Shown here: in pieces, positions 1 through 7,913 of the stretch | How the letters are laid out: every line of letters starts with the position of its first letter | Numbering within the stretch: position 1 is the first letter of the stretch | From: Myxococcus terminator_A | GTDB lineage: Bacteria; Myxococcota; Myxococcia; Myxococcales; Myxococcaceae | Direction of reading: 5' to 3' | DNA length: 64,000 nucleotides | Assembly: GCA_049194865.1 (NCBI GenBank) | Contig: JBLZWL010000129.1 | Location: 1 to 64,000, forward strand | Position numbers and translations under genes: made by a program | The notes under the pieces: model-generated | What the model was told of the DNA's origin: nothing | Seen by the model: only the letters and a program-made list of their open reading frames with translations | The model's database searches: none

Positions 1-128
1 GTGAGAAGCAGTTCCCCGCGGGGAAGTTCATGGTCCCCTGCGCGCTCATCATCGGCCAGCGGACACAGTCCACGGACAAGAAGACAAGCCTCAACTCGGC
101 CCTTCGAGACTTCGCCGTCCCGGTCTGA
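1..128 (+). CDS. C-terminal end of an unidentified protein
   Basis: An open frame enters from the left edge in frame 3 and stops with TGA at 126-128, giving the last 41 residues of a protein. The piece ends in TSLNSALRDFAVPV. It is too short to assign to a family. It lies 62 bases before the ChrR-like gene on the same strand. It does not look like the end of an ECF sigma factor, which is the partner one would expect for that neighbour. Confidence 0.5.
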   Translation, partial: EKQFPAGKFMVPCALIIGQRTQSTDKKTSLNSALRDFAVPV

Positions 129-190
129 CACCAGAAATCCGGAGCGGTTGATACTTCCGTAGAGGGAGTGTGACGGGACGGAATGTGACG

Positions 191-826
191 ATGGAGCACC
201 TCGACGACATCCTGGCCGAGTGGGCGCTGGGCACCCTGGACTCTCCTGCCTGGGAGGCCGCGGAGCGTCACCTGTCCACGTGCTCGCGCTGCCGGGTCGA
301 GGCCGACCGCCTGTCCATGGCTCGCGAGGGCCTGTCGATGGCGGTGCCGCCCGTCGAGCCGCCCGCCGCCGTGTTGCAGGGGCTGATGGAGCGCATGGAG
401 GGGCCGCGTCGCTTCGAGCGCTTCGCGGACAAGGTCGCCGCGTTCTACGACCTGTCGAGGGAGCGGGCGCTGGCGCTGCTGGAGTCGCTGTCGGATGCGT
501 CGCAGTGGATGCCGGGGCCGGTGGAGGGCTCGGAGCTGCTGCCGGTGGAGCCGGGGCCCGGGCGCGAGGGGATGATGGCCGCGGTGCTGCGGCTGGGCCC
601 GGGCGTGCGCTACCCGCGACACACGCACCATGGCCGCGAGCTGAACCTGGTGCTGGAGGGCGGGCTGCGCGAGCAGGACGGGCACGAGGTGTGGCCGGGC
701 GAGGAGCTGACGAAGACGGAGGGCAGTGCCCACGGCTTCAGCGCGCTGCAGGGCCCCGCGTGCGTGTGCGCGACGCTGCTGGAGGGCGCGACGGAGTTCG
801 AGGAAGAACTCGCCACGCCCGAGTGA
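191..826 (+). CDS. ChrR-like anti-sigma factor with cupin domain
   Basis: This is a 211-residue protein of the ChrR type. An N-terminal zinc-binding anti-sigma domain is followed by a cupin. The expected zinc ligands are visible: H3, H27, C31 and C34 (HxxxCxxC). The C-terminal half carries a cupin core with PRHTHHGRELN and a late AHGFSA. In the family, such proteins hold an ECF sigma factor inactive and release it on signals such as singlet oxygen. The ATG at 191 is chosen because it puts H3 where ChrR has its first ligand; GTG at 185 or 170 are alternatives. No sigma gene adjoins it, so the partner must lie elsewhere or the protein may act alone. Confidence 0.75.
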   Translation: MEHLDDILAEWALGTLDSPAWEAAERHLSTCSRCRVEADRLSMAREGLSMAVPPVEPPAAVLQGLMERMEGPRRFERFADKVAAFYDLSRERALALLESLSDASQWMPGPVEGSELLPVEPGPGREGMMAAVLRLGPGVRYPRHTHHGRELNLVLEGGLREQDGHEVWPGEELTKTEGSAHGFSALQGPACVCATLLEGATEFEEELATPE

Positions 827-871
827 GTTGTCATAGCCTTGAGACATCTGGCGCCCCTACTTCGTCCATGA

Positions 872-897
872 GCCCCTGATGGCTTGCCATCAGGGGC
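872..897 (+). terminator. Rho-independent terminator after the ChrR-like gene
   Basis: A perfect 11-bp stem (GCCCCTGATGG / CCATCAGGGGC) closes a CTTG loop. A pyrimidine run, CTTTTCTTTT, begins about 12 bases after the stem. It separates the ChrR-like gene from the TROVE gene, suggesting that the two are transcribed independently. Confidence 0.65.
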
Positions 898-933
898 GGG
901 GCGCCGACTTTTCTTTTCAGGTCGGGAGGGGAC

Positions 934-2691
934 ATGCCTCGGGTGTTGCGTGAGGTGGTGGGAGCGCTGACGCACGAGGGCGCTGCGGCCTTCGACCTGT
1001 CCCAGACGGACCCGCTGACGCACCTGACCTTCACCAAGGGCTCGGCGCTGCTCGAGGAGAGCTTCTACCGGACCCAGGTGGAGGAGATTCAGCGCTACGC
1101 GGCGGCGCTGCTCGCGGCGGAGCGTCACGAGCGGGGCTTCGGCTGGAAGTTCGCCGCGTACATGCGCGACCCGGTGAAGGGGAAGGGCAATCGCATCCAG
1201 GGGAGTGCCGCGCCGGCCATCCTCTCGGCGGCGGACCCGGACGGGCCCTTCACGGAGGAGTACACGTTCCGTTGTCTGAGACACCGCGCGGATGACGTGG
1301 CGGTGTTCGTCACGCACTTCGACAACCTGGGGCTGGGCGAGGTGCCCGAGGCGGCGCGCAAGGGCATGGCGCGAGCGCTGGCGGACATGGACCTGTATCA
1401 GCTGCTCAAGTACGCGGGGCGGCGGTTCCCGCTCTCTCGGCGCCGGAAGAATGGCCAGCGCGCGAGCCTTCGGCTGGTGGATGCGATGGGCGTGGCGAAG
1501 GCGCACCTGGATGAGCGCACGCTGAAGCTCTACCGCTACCTGCACGCGCCCACGCGTGAGCGCTCGGCCCTGGCGCAGGGGCTGGAGCTGCTGGAGGCGC
1601 GCCGCGCGTTCTTCGGCGGCGAGGCGAGCGTGGAGAACTTCGTGAAGGGGCGGCTCTCCACGGAGCAGGCGCTGTCGTTCATGGGGTCGACGCAGGAGAC
1701 GTGGCGCCGCGTGCTGGACGTGCCTGGGCTGCTGCCGGACCTGGCCTTCAAGGGCTACCTGCGCGCGATGTACCGGGCGGGCATTCCGGTGGACGTGCTG
1801 CTGGCGGAGGCGCGCAAGCGGCGCTTCGCGGGGCTGTGGCCGCATCAGGTCTACATGGGGTGGTGGGCGGCGATGTGGGGCAAGACGCGGCAGAACTCCC
1901 AGGAGGAGGACTGCTTCCACGCGGACCCGGAGCCGGCCATCGCGCCTGTCTTCGAGGTCATCCTGGAGAAGGTGTGCGAGGGCTTGTTGCCGGAGGGCAA
2001 GAGCCTGGGCCTCGCGGATATCTCCGGCTCCATGTTCGCCACGAAGCTGGGCGGGGCGAAGAGCTCCGCGCACGTGGGGGACGTGGCGGTGGTGCTGGCC
2101 GCGGTGATGTCGCGCGAGCTGGGGTACGCGGCGACGTTCTCCGATGACATCTTCGTGGAGGACCTCGCTCCGGGGCAGGGTGTGCTCGACCTGTCCGCCA
2201 GACTGCGCGGCGGGCAGGGGTGGGGCGGCACGCAGGTGGTGAACGCGGTGATGAACCTCATCACCCTGCTGCTGAAGAATCCCTCGCGGCCCAGGCCCCG
2301 CACGCTCTACTTCTTCTCCGACATGCAGTTCCATCCGCCGGAGGTCCAGAAAGTGGATCCGGCCCTGGTGGAGTCGCTGCGAAAGAAGGGCCTCGAGTTC
2401 GACGCGAGCGTGCCGCCGCTCCAGGCCGTGCTCCAGGCGTGGCACCACGTGCTGGGTCCGGTGGACGTGGTGCTGTGGAACCTGGAGGCCTACGACAACG
2501 CGCCGCTGCCCTCGCGGGTGCCCAACGTGTTGATGCTCGCGGGCTTCGACGCCAACTCGTTCCGACACGTGTCCGCGTGGCAGGCGTCAGGCAGCCCCGC
2601 GCTTCCGGCGAAGGCCCAGGCGGTGTCCCCCGCTGACGCGGGTGGCGTGAAGAACCCGGGCGTGGAGCTCGACTTCATCCGGACGTTCTGA
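934..2691 (+). CDS. TROVE/vWA-domain protein (Ro60 or DUF2828-like)
   Basis: This 585-residue protein combines an N-terminal helical TROVE-type region with a C-terminal von Willebrand A domain. The MIDAS motif reads ADISGSM at about residue 360, followed by a GWGGTQ loop and FFSDMQF, which matches the DUF2828/TROVE pattern. The N-terminal part carries YMRDPVKGKGNR, a basic segment typical of the family. Ro60 homologues bind small structured RNAs (Y RNAs) and aid RNA quality control; DUF2828 proteins are less well known. ATG 934 is preceded by GGGAGGGG at the right spacing. No Y-RNA-like gene was recognised next to it. Function here is inferred from family only. Confidence 0.8.
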   Translation: MPRVLREVVGALTHEGAAAFDLSQTDPLTHLTFTKGSALLEESFYRTQVEEIQRYAAALLAAERHERGFGWKFAAYMRDPVKGKGNRIQGSAAPAILSAADPDGPFTEEYTFRCLRHRADDVAVFVTHFDNLGLGEVPEAARKGMARALADMDLYQLLKYAGRRFPLSRRRKNGQRASLRLVDAMGVAKAHLDERTLKLYRYLHAPTRERSALAQGLELLEARRAFFGGEASVENFVKGRLSTEQALSFMGSTQETWRRVLDVPGLLPDLAFKGYLRAMYRAGIPVDVLLAEARKRRFAGLWPHQVYMGWWAAMWGKTRQNSQEEDCFHADPEPAIAPVFEVILEKVCEGLLPEGKSLGLADISGSMFATKLGGAKSSAHVGDVAVVLAAVMSRELGYAATFSDDIFVEDLAPGQGVLDLSARLRGGQGWGGTQVVNAVMNLITLLLKNPSRPRPRTLYFFSDMQFHPPEVQKVDPALVESLRKKGLEFDASVPPLQAVLQAWHHVLGPVDVVLWNLEAYDNAPLPSRVPNVLMLAGFDANSFRHVSAWQASGSPALPAKAQAVSPADAGGVKNPGVELDFIRTF

Positions 2692-2857
2692 CGGTCAAGG
2701 CTCAGGCGTGCTTCTCGTCGAAGGCGGCTGGCTTTCCTGCCCCCACATGCAAAGGCAGCGACCGTGATGTCTGGGGTCGCTCCCTCTGCAATGAATGGCA
2801 ACTCCGCGGTCTGGCCTGACGTCGCTCAGCCGGGTGGGGCTTCAGGAGTGGAGTGGC

Positions 2858-3082
2858 TTACAGACACTCAGGGGGGTGGTGCTTGGCGCAGGTATAGCAA
2901 TAGCACACGGCGCCGCCCGGCTCTTCTGATGAGGGTCCTTCGGCGGAATAGAGTGCATGTTCATGCTTGGCCAGATGCTCCTTCACGGCGGCATCGTCCA
3001 GATCATGTGCCGCACCGCCGCAACCCCACGCCGGAATAACGAGTGCCGTCATCGCAAGCAGACCCGCGAGCTTCCTATTCAT
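2858..3082 (-). CDS. Small exported Cys-rich protein
   Basis: A 74-residue protein starting MNRKLAGLLAMTALVIP, which is a signal peptide. A cysteine in AWGCGG could be a non-canonical lipobox or simply lie near a signal peptidase site. The mature part is short and charged, then ends in a cysteine and histidine cluster, CYCYTCAKHHPPECL, that could bind metal or form disulphides. ATG 3082 is chosen over an upstream ATG at 3154 because AAAGGA precedes it and the signal peptide begins there. No family was recognised. Confidence 0.6.
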   Translation of the reverse strand: MNRKLAGLLAMTALVIPAWGCGGAAHDLDDAAVKEHLAKHEHALYSAEGPSSEEPGGAVCYCYTCAKHHPPECL

Positions 3083-3325
3083 GGTGTGTCCTTTGAGTGA
3101 AGCGTTGCCGACGGATGGCTGCATTCTCCATCCGGTGCTCCCGCGATTCGCCATAGCGAAACCGAGAGTCCTGGAAATGTGCCACAGCTCTGATTGTGTG
3201 TGTGGATTTGCCTCGGAGTGATTCCCTGGAGTGTTGGGTTCTGCACGGACTGCCCTTCAGGGCACTACTGCTGGAGGAGGATAGGCCTCGCAGGGAGATG
3301 TTCGAGGGCCGCGTCTGTGTGGATT

Positions 3326-4774
3326 CTACTTATCGCGGAAGACGGGCAGTCCCTGGCTGATGCGGTCGAAGAGCGCGCGCCGGTCGACTCGCGCCGGCTC
3401 GCCGTCGTCCTCGTCGGGCTCGAGCACGTCGTCGACGAAGATGGACTTCAGCTCGGCGCCCACGCCGTCGCCGTGGCCGTACCTGTTGATGTCGAAGTGA
3501 TGCGCCGCTTCGACGTGGGCGTCGAAGGCGTGGTCGTCCTCGATGACCACCCTGGCCCGGATGGTGGCCGCGCTCAGCAGGTGGTCGTTGTAGGAGCCGA
3601 GCACCACGTCGCGCGCCTCGATGTCGCCCCCGACGGTGAACTCTCCGTTGGTGTGGAGCGCGTGGCACTTCAAGTCGCCCAGGATGTTCACGAGTGAGTC
3701 ATTCTCGTTGTCGCGCACCACGCCGTGCACCGTGACTGTCCCCGTCACCGCGAACGGTCTCTTGATTTCCAGGTCACCGTCCACCTCCAGGTCGCCGTGG
3801 TGGAAGAAGGCTCGCTTCAGCGTCAGCGGGCCCTTCAGGTGGACCTTCCGCTCCGTCACCCCGAGCAGCGCGCCGCGGATGGCCTTGAGCTTGTTCAGCG
3901 CCTCGCTCGGCTCACCGGAGTTGTGCAGCCCCGTGGCCGCTTCCTGCGCCGAGCCCACGGGGTGATTGACGGTGTACTCGAACGAGAGCGTCTTGCCATT
4001 CAGCGCCTTCGTCAGCGCGGCCTCGTCGATGGGGATGGGCGCGAACGGGTCCGTGCTGTCGTACTGGAAGGGGACGCTCGCCTTGCCTCCCGCGGCCTCC
4101 AGCGCGCTGATGGCGGCGATGAAGCCCGGCGTGTACTTGTTGTGCTCCACCCACTGCTGCGGCTTCTTGCGCAACCCCACGCCCAGGGGCGTACGCCCCA
4201 TCCCGTCGATGGCATTCACGTCGGCGCCGCGCTCGAGCAGCAGCTTCACTCTGTCCGGAGCGCCCATGGCCGCCCAGTGAAGAGGCGTCTCTCCCGAGTC
4301 GTCCCGCGCGTCGATGGCCGCGCCCGCGTCGAGAATCTCCCGGTAGAGCGCCTCGGACGTCGAATTGAACGCGCCGCCGTTCCTGTCCCTCACGTCCGAG
4401 GGCGCCGTGCCTCCCGAGGCGCGCAGCAGGCGGACGATTTCGAGGGCCCGGTCCTCGCTCTCCTGGCTCTTCTCGAAGGGGAGGGCGCGCAACAACGGCG
4501 TCTGCTGGTGTTTGTCGCGCGCGTTCACGTCCGCGCCCGCCTCGATGAGCGCCCGCACCACGGCGACGCTGGGGAGCGGCTCGCGCTTGGTGTAGGGCCC
4601 CTGCACGGCGAGATGCAGGGCCGTCATTCCGTGCGCGTCGCACGCCTTCACGTCCGCGCCCTCGGATACGGCCTTCTTCACGGCCTCCACGCTCAGTTCC
4701 GTGTTCCAGCGGGACTTGTCCCCGCACAGTGAGAGCAGGGCCTGGGTCGCGTCGCTGTTCGACTTCGCCGACAT
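3326..4774 (-). CDS. Ankyrin-repeat protein with C-terminal beta-solenoid-like domain
   Basis: A 482-residue protein with no signal peptide. Ankyrin repeats fill roughly residues 25-230 (for example GMTALHLAVQG, ALIEAGADVNARDKHQQTP, SGETPLHWAAMGAPD, LLLERGADVNAIDGMGRTP). The second half has short alternating hydrophobic strands such as LEVDGDLEIKRPFAVTG and FTVGGDIEARDVVLG that resemble a bactofilin-like right-handed solenoid. The C-terminus is a conserved LFDRISQGLPVF tail. It lies 36 bases downstream of a close paralogue on the same strand, so the pair is a tandem duplication and probably one operon. Ankyrin repeats suggest a protein-binding role; the partner is unknown. Confidence 0.75.
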   Translation of the reverse strand: MSAKSNSDATQALLSLCGDKSRWNTELSVEAVKKAVSEGADVKACDAHGMTALHLAVQGPYTKREPLPSVAVVRALIEAGADVNARDKHQQTPLLRALPFEKSQESEDRALEIVRLLRASGGTAPSDVRDRNGGAFNSTSEALYREILDAGAAIDARDDSGETPLHWAAMGAPDRVKLLLERGADVNAIDGMGRTPLGVGLRKKPQQWVEHNKYTPGFIAAISALEAAGGKASVPFQYDSTDPFAPIPIDEAALTKALNGKTLSFEYTVNHPVGSAQEAATGLHNSGEPSEALNKLKAIRGALLGVTERKVHLKGPLTLKRAFFHHGDLEVDGDLEIKRPFAVTGTVTVHGVVRDNENDSLVNILGDLKCHALHTNGEFTVGGDIEARDVVLGSYNDHLLSAATIRARVVIEDDHAFDAHVEAAHHFDINRYGHGDGVGAELKSIFVDDVLEPDEDDGEPARVDRRALFDRISQGLPVFRDK

Positions 4775-4810
4775 TTCAGCCTCGAGGGGTTTGGCGGAGG
4801 CGCGGGACGC

Positions 4811-6529
4811 CTACTTCTTCTGCTTGCGGAAGACCGGCAGCCCCTTGCTGATGCGGTCGAAGAGCGCTCCCTTGTCGAGCTGCGGCGTCTCTTCATCCTC
4901 GTCGTCGTCGTCCGAGCTCTCTTCATCGTCGGAGTCGTCGTCCGTTGCTTCTTCGTCGCTGGACTCCTCGTCGTCCAACTCCTCTTCGTCGTCGGAGTCC
5001 TCTTCGTCTGACTCGTCGTCGTCGGAGTCCTCTTCATCATCGGACGTGTCGTCGGAGTCCTCGTCGTCCGTCTCTTCTTCGTCGTCCGAGTCGACGTCGT
5101 CGGAGTCCTCCACGTCGAGGGCCTCTTCGTCCAGCTCCTCCTCGTCCGACTCCTCTTCCTCGGGTGCGTCCTCGGCGCCCTCGAACACCTGGTCGACGAA
5201 GATGGCGCGGAGGTCGTCGGCCACGCCCTCGCCGTGGCCCTGGGCGTACGTGTCGATGTCGAAGTGGTGCTCGGCCTCGATGGTGGCATCGACGGCGTGC
5301 TCATCCTCGATGACGACCTTGGCCCGGATGGTGTCCGCGCTCAGGATGTGGTCGTTGTAGTAGCCGAGCACCACGTCGCGCGCCTCGATGTCGCCCCCGA
5401 CGCTGAACTCTCCGTCGGTGTAGAGCCCGTGGCACTTCAGGTCGCCCAGGATGTTCACGAGCGAGTCATTCCCGCAGTCCCGCACCACGCCGTGCACGAT
5501 GACGTCGCCTGTCACCGCGAACGGCTTCTGGATGCTCAGGTCGCCGTCCACCTCCAGGTCGCCGTGGTGGAAGAAGACGCGCTTGAGCGTCAGCGGGCCC
5601 TTCAGCCGGACCGTCCGCTCCTCCACTTCGAGCACGTCACTCACAGCCTCCAGCTTGTCCAACGCATCGTTCGGGTCACCGAAGCTGTGCAGCCCCGTGG
5701 CCAGCTCCTGCGCCGAGCTCACCGCGTGCTTGAAGGAGAGCTTCTTGCCCTCCAGCGCCTTCGTCAGCGCGGCCTCGTCGATAGGGAAGGGCGCGAACGG
5801 GTCCGTGCTGTCGTACTGAATGGGAACGCTCGCCTTGCCTCCGGCGGCCTCCAGCGCGCTGATGGCAGCGACGAAGCCCGGCGTGCGCTTGTTGTGGGCC
5901 ACCCACACCTCCTCCTTGGTGCGCAGCCCCACGCCCACGGGCGTGCGTCCCATCCCGTCGATGGCATTCACGTCGGCGCCGCGCTCGATGAGCAGCTTCA
6001 CGAGCTCCGGCTTGCCCGCGCCCATCGCGCGGTGAAGCGGCGTCTGTCCCGAATCGTCCCGCGCGTCGACGGCCGCGCCCGCGTCCAGGACCTCCCGGTA
6101 GAGCGCCTCGGTCGACAGCCTGAACGCGCCGCCGCTCCTGTCCTTCACCTCCGAGGGCACCTTGGCGCCCGCGGCGCGCAGCACCCGGATGAGCTCCAGC
6201 GCCCGCTCCTCGCTGGCCTTGTCCGGCTCGTAGCTGACGGCGTGTATCAACGGCGTCTGCTGATGGTGGTCGCGCGCGTTCACGTCCGCGCCCGCCTCGA
6301 TGAGCGCCCGTGCCACGTCGACGCTGGGGAGCGGGTCGCCCTCCGAGTAGGGCGCCTGCACGGCGAGATGCAGGGCCGTCAGGCCGTACGAGTTGCCAGC
6401 CTTCACGTCCGCGCCGTCGGCTACGGCCTTCTTCACGGCCTCCGCGTTCAGTTCGTTCTTCCAGCGGGCCTTGGCCTCGCAGAGCGAGAGCAAAGCCTGG
6501 GTCGCGTCACTGTTCGACTTCGCCGACAT
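4811..6529 (-). CDS. Ankyrin-repeat protein, paralogue with acidic tail insertion
   Basis: A 572-residue paralogue of the downstream gene. It shares the N-terminus MSAKSNSDATQALLSLC, the ankyrin region, the beta-solenoid-like region and the final LFDRISKGLPVF. It differs by about 100 inserted residues, almost all Asp, Glu and Ser, just before that tail. ATG 6529 is chosen by alignment with the start of the paralogue; an in-frame extension to 6616 is not shared. The sequence between the two solenoid ends and the tail is where the paralogues diverge most. Function is unknown; the acidic segment could be a disordered spacer or a binding region for basic partners. Confidence 0.75.
   Translation of the reverse strand: MSAKSNSDATQALLSLCEAKARWKNELNAEAVKKAVADGADVKAGNSYGLTALHLAVQAPYSEGDPLPSVDVARALIEAGADVNARDHHQQTPLIHAVSYEPDKASEERALELIRVLRAAGAKVPSEVKDRSGGAFRLSTEALYREVLDAGAAVDARDDSGQTPLHRAMGAGKPELVKLLIERGADVNAIDGMGRTPVGVGLRTKEEVWVAHNKRTPGFVAAISALEAAGGKASVPIQYDSTDPFAPFPIDEAALTKALEGKKLSFKHAVSSAQELATGLHSFGDPNDALDKLEAVSDVLEVEERTVRLKGPLTLKRVFFHHGDLEVDGDLSIQKPFAVTGDVIVHGVVRDCGNDSLVNILGDLKCHGLYTDGEFSVGGDIEARDVVLGYYNDHILSADTIRAKVVIEDEHAVDATIEAEHHFDIDTYAQGHGEGVADDLRAIFVDQVFEGAEDAPEEEESDEEELDEEALDVEDSDDVDSDDEEETDDEDSDDTSDDEEDSDDDESDEEDSDDEEELDDEESSDEEATDDDSDDEESSDDDDEDEETPQLDKGALFDRISKGLPVFRKQKK
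4880..5182 (-). repeat. Acidic Ser/Asp/Glu low-complexity coding repeat
   Basis: The minus strand encodes an irregular run of SDDEE-, DEEDSDD- and ESDEED-like units. On the plus strand this appears as repeated TCGTCGTCC and TCCTCTTCG words. The stretch is absent from the neighbouring paralogue, which has only a short EPDEDDGEP linker at the same place. Such sequences expand and contract by slippage. Confidence 0.8.
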
Positions 6530-6775
6530 TTCAGCCTCGGAGGTGGAAAGCGGCGCGAGTGTCAGTGAACACCTGGGCACTGTCACCCGCAATCCCGGGG
6601 GGGATTCGTCGCGCACCGCCCTTCATCCCGAGCACGGGCGAGGCCGCGTGTCATGGGGTTTTCCACAAATCAATGATTTCAAGCCCCCGTCCTGCCTGCT
6701 GGCCGACCCCGTTCGTTGTCGCCGTGGACGAGAGGCCAGCGGGCGGGGTGGGGGTGGCGCTATGGTGCGAGGCGC

Positions 6776-7858
6776 ATGTCCTCTCAAGACCTCGCCACGA
6801 GGCTCGCCCGCACGACGCTCGAGCTGTGCCGCATCTCCAGCCCCATCACCCACGAAGGTCCTATCGCCGACTTCGTCGAGCGCTGGGCCCTCCAGCACTT
6901 CCCCGCGAAGGAGGTCTTCCGGGTAGGGCACACGCTGCTGCTCGGGCGCCTGGATGACCCTCGTCCCACGGTGGCGCTCATCGGCCATCTGGACACCGTG
7001 CCCGCGCACCCCAGTGACGTGGGGCGGGAGCCTCGCATCGAGGGTGAGCGCATCTTCGGCCTGGGCGCCTCGGACATGAAGGGCGGGCTCGCGGTGATGA
7101 TGGCGCTCGCGGAGGACCTGCGCCGCGACACGCTGCCCGTGAATCTCGCGTTCCTCTTCTACGAGCGCGAGGAGGGCGCCTACGCGGAGAGCGGCCTGAT
7201 TCCCCTCTTCGCGAAGCGGCCGGACCTGGCGGGCGTGAAGTTCGGCATCGCGATGGAGCCCACGGACAGCGAGGTGCAGGTGGGCTGTGTCGGCTCCATG
7301 CAGGTGACGGTGCGCTTCACCGGACGCAGCGCGCACTCGGCGCGGCCTTGGCAGGGGGAGAACGCCATCCACAAGGCGGGCCCGTTCCTCACGGAGCTGC
7401 TGGCCCGTCAGCGCGTGGAGGTGGATGTCGACGGCTTCCGCTTCTACGAGGTCATCAACGCCACGCTCGCCAAGGGTGGGCGCGCGCGCAACGTCATCCC
7501 CGAGGCGTTCGAGCTGAACCTCAACTACCGCTTCGCGCCGGGAAAGAGCATCGAACAGGCGAAGGCGGACGTGCACGCGCTCGTCGCGGGCCGCGCGGAG
7601 GTGGAGATCACCGACGCGTCGCCCAGCGGGCCCGTCGTCGCTGGCAATCCGCTGTTCCAGAAGCTGCTCGCCATCACCGGGCTGCCCGCCGCGTCCAAGC
7701 AGGCGTGGACGGACGTGGCCCGCTTCGGCGAGTGGGGCGTGGACGCCATCAACTACGGCCCCGGTGAGACGGCGCAGGCCCATCAGGCCAACGAGAGCGC
7801 GCCCATCGCTCCCCTGGCCGTCGCCTACGAGAAGCTGGCCGCGTTCCTCAAGGGCTGA
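6776..7858 (+). CDS. dapE: Succinyl-diaminopimelate desuccinylase-like M20 peptidase
   Basis: A 360-residue M20 family metallohydrolase. DapE removes succinate from N-succinyl-LL-diaminopimelate in lysine and peptidoglycan precursor synthesis. The metal ligands and catalytic motifs are present: HLDTVP (H71, catalytic D73), GASDMKGG (D100), and EREEG with the general-base glutamate pair at 132-133. GRSAHSARPW and NYGPGE complete the family pattern. The overall form fits the actinobacterial-type DapE. ATG 6776 starts MSSQDLATRL; an in-frame extension to 6716 has no homologous character. It is transcribed away from the ankyrin genes. A related M20 peptidase with another substrate cannot be excluded. 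Confidence 0.75.
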   Translation: MSSQDLATRLARTTLELCRISSPITHEGPIADFVERWALQHFPAKEVFRVGHTLLLGRLDDPRPTVALIGHLDTVPAHPSDVGREPRIEGERIFGLGASDMKGGLAVMMALAEDLRRDTLPVNLAFLFYEREEGAYAESGLIPLFAKRPDLAGVKFGIAMEPTDSEVQVGCVGSMQVTVRFTGRSAHSARPWQGENAIHKAGPFLTELLARQRVEVDVDGFRFYEVINATLAKGGRARNVIPEAFELNLNYRFAPGKSIEQAKADVHALVAGRAEVEITDASPSGPVVAGNPLFQKLLAITGLPAASKQAWTDVARFGEWGVDAINYGPGETAQAHQANESAPIAPLAVAYEKLAAFLKG

Positions 7859-7913
7859 CGGGGCGGGCTTCCGCAATGGGGGCGCGGGAGGACTAGAGTC
7901 CACCGCGCCCACC

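Noticed and set aside
610..2568. A 652-codon minus-strand open frame opposite the TROVE gene
   Set aside because: It lies antisense to conserved vWA motifs, has Arg/His-rich composition and no recognisable domain or good start.
2757..2781. A 7-bp inverted repeat (AGCGACC / GGTCGCT) after the TROVE gene
   Set aside because: The stem is short and no T run follows. It could be a weak terminator but does not stand out from a GC-rich background. A Y-RNA-like fold was also looked for here and not found.
4701..5360. A Ser-rich plus-strand frame over the acidic repeat
   Set aside because: The serine run is simply the reverse complement of the Asp/Glu/Ser tract of the ankyrin protein.
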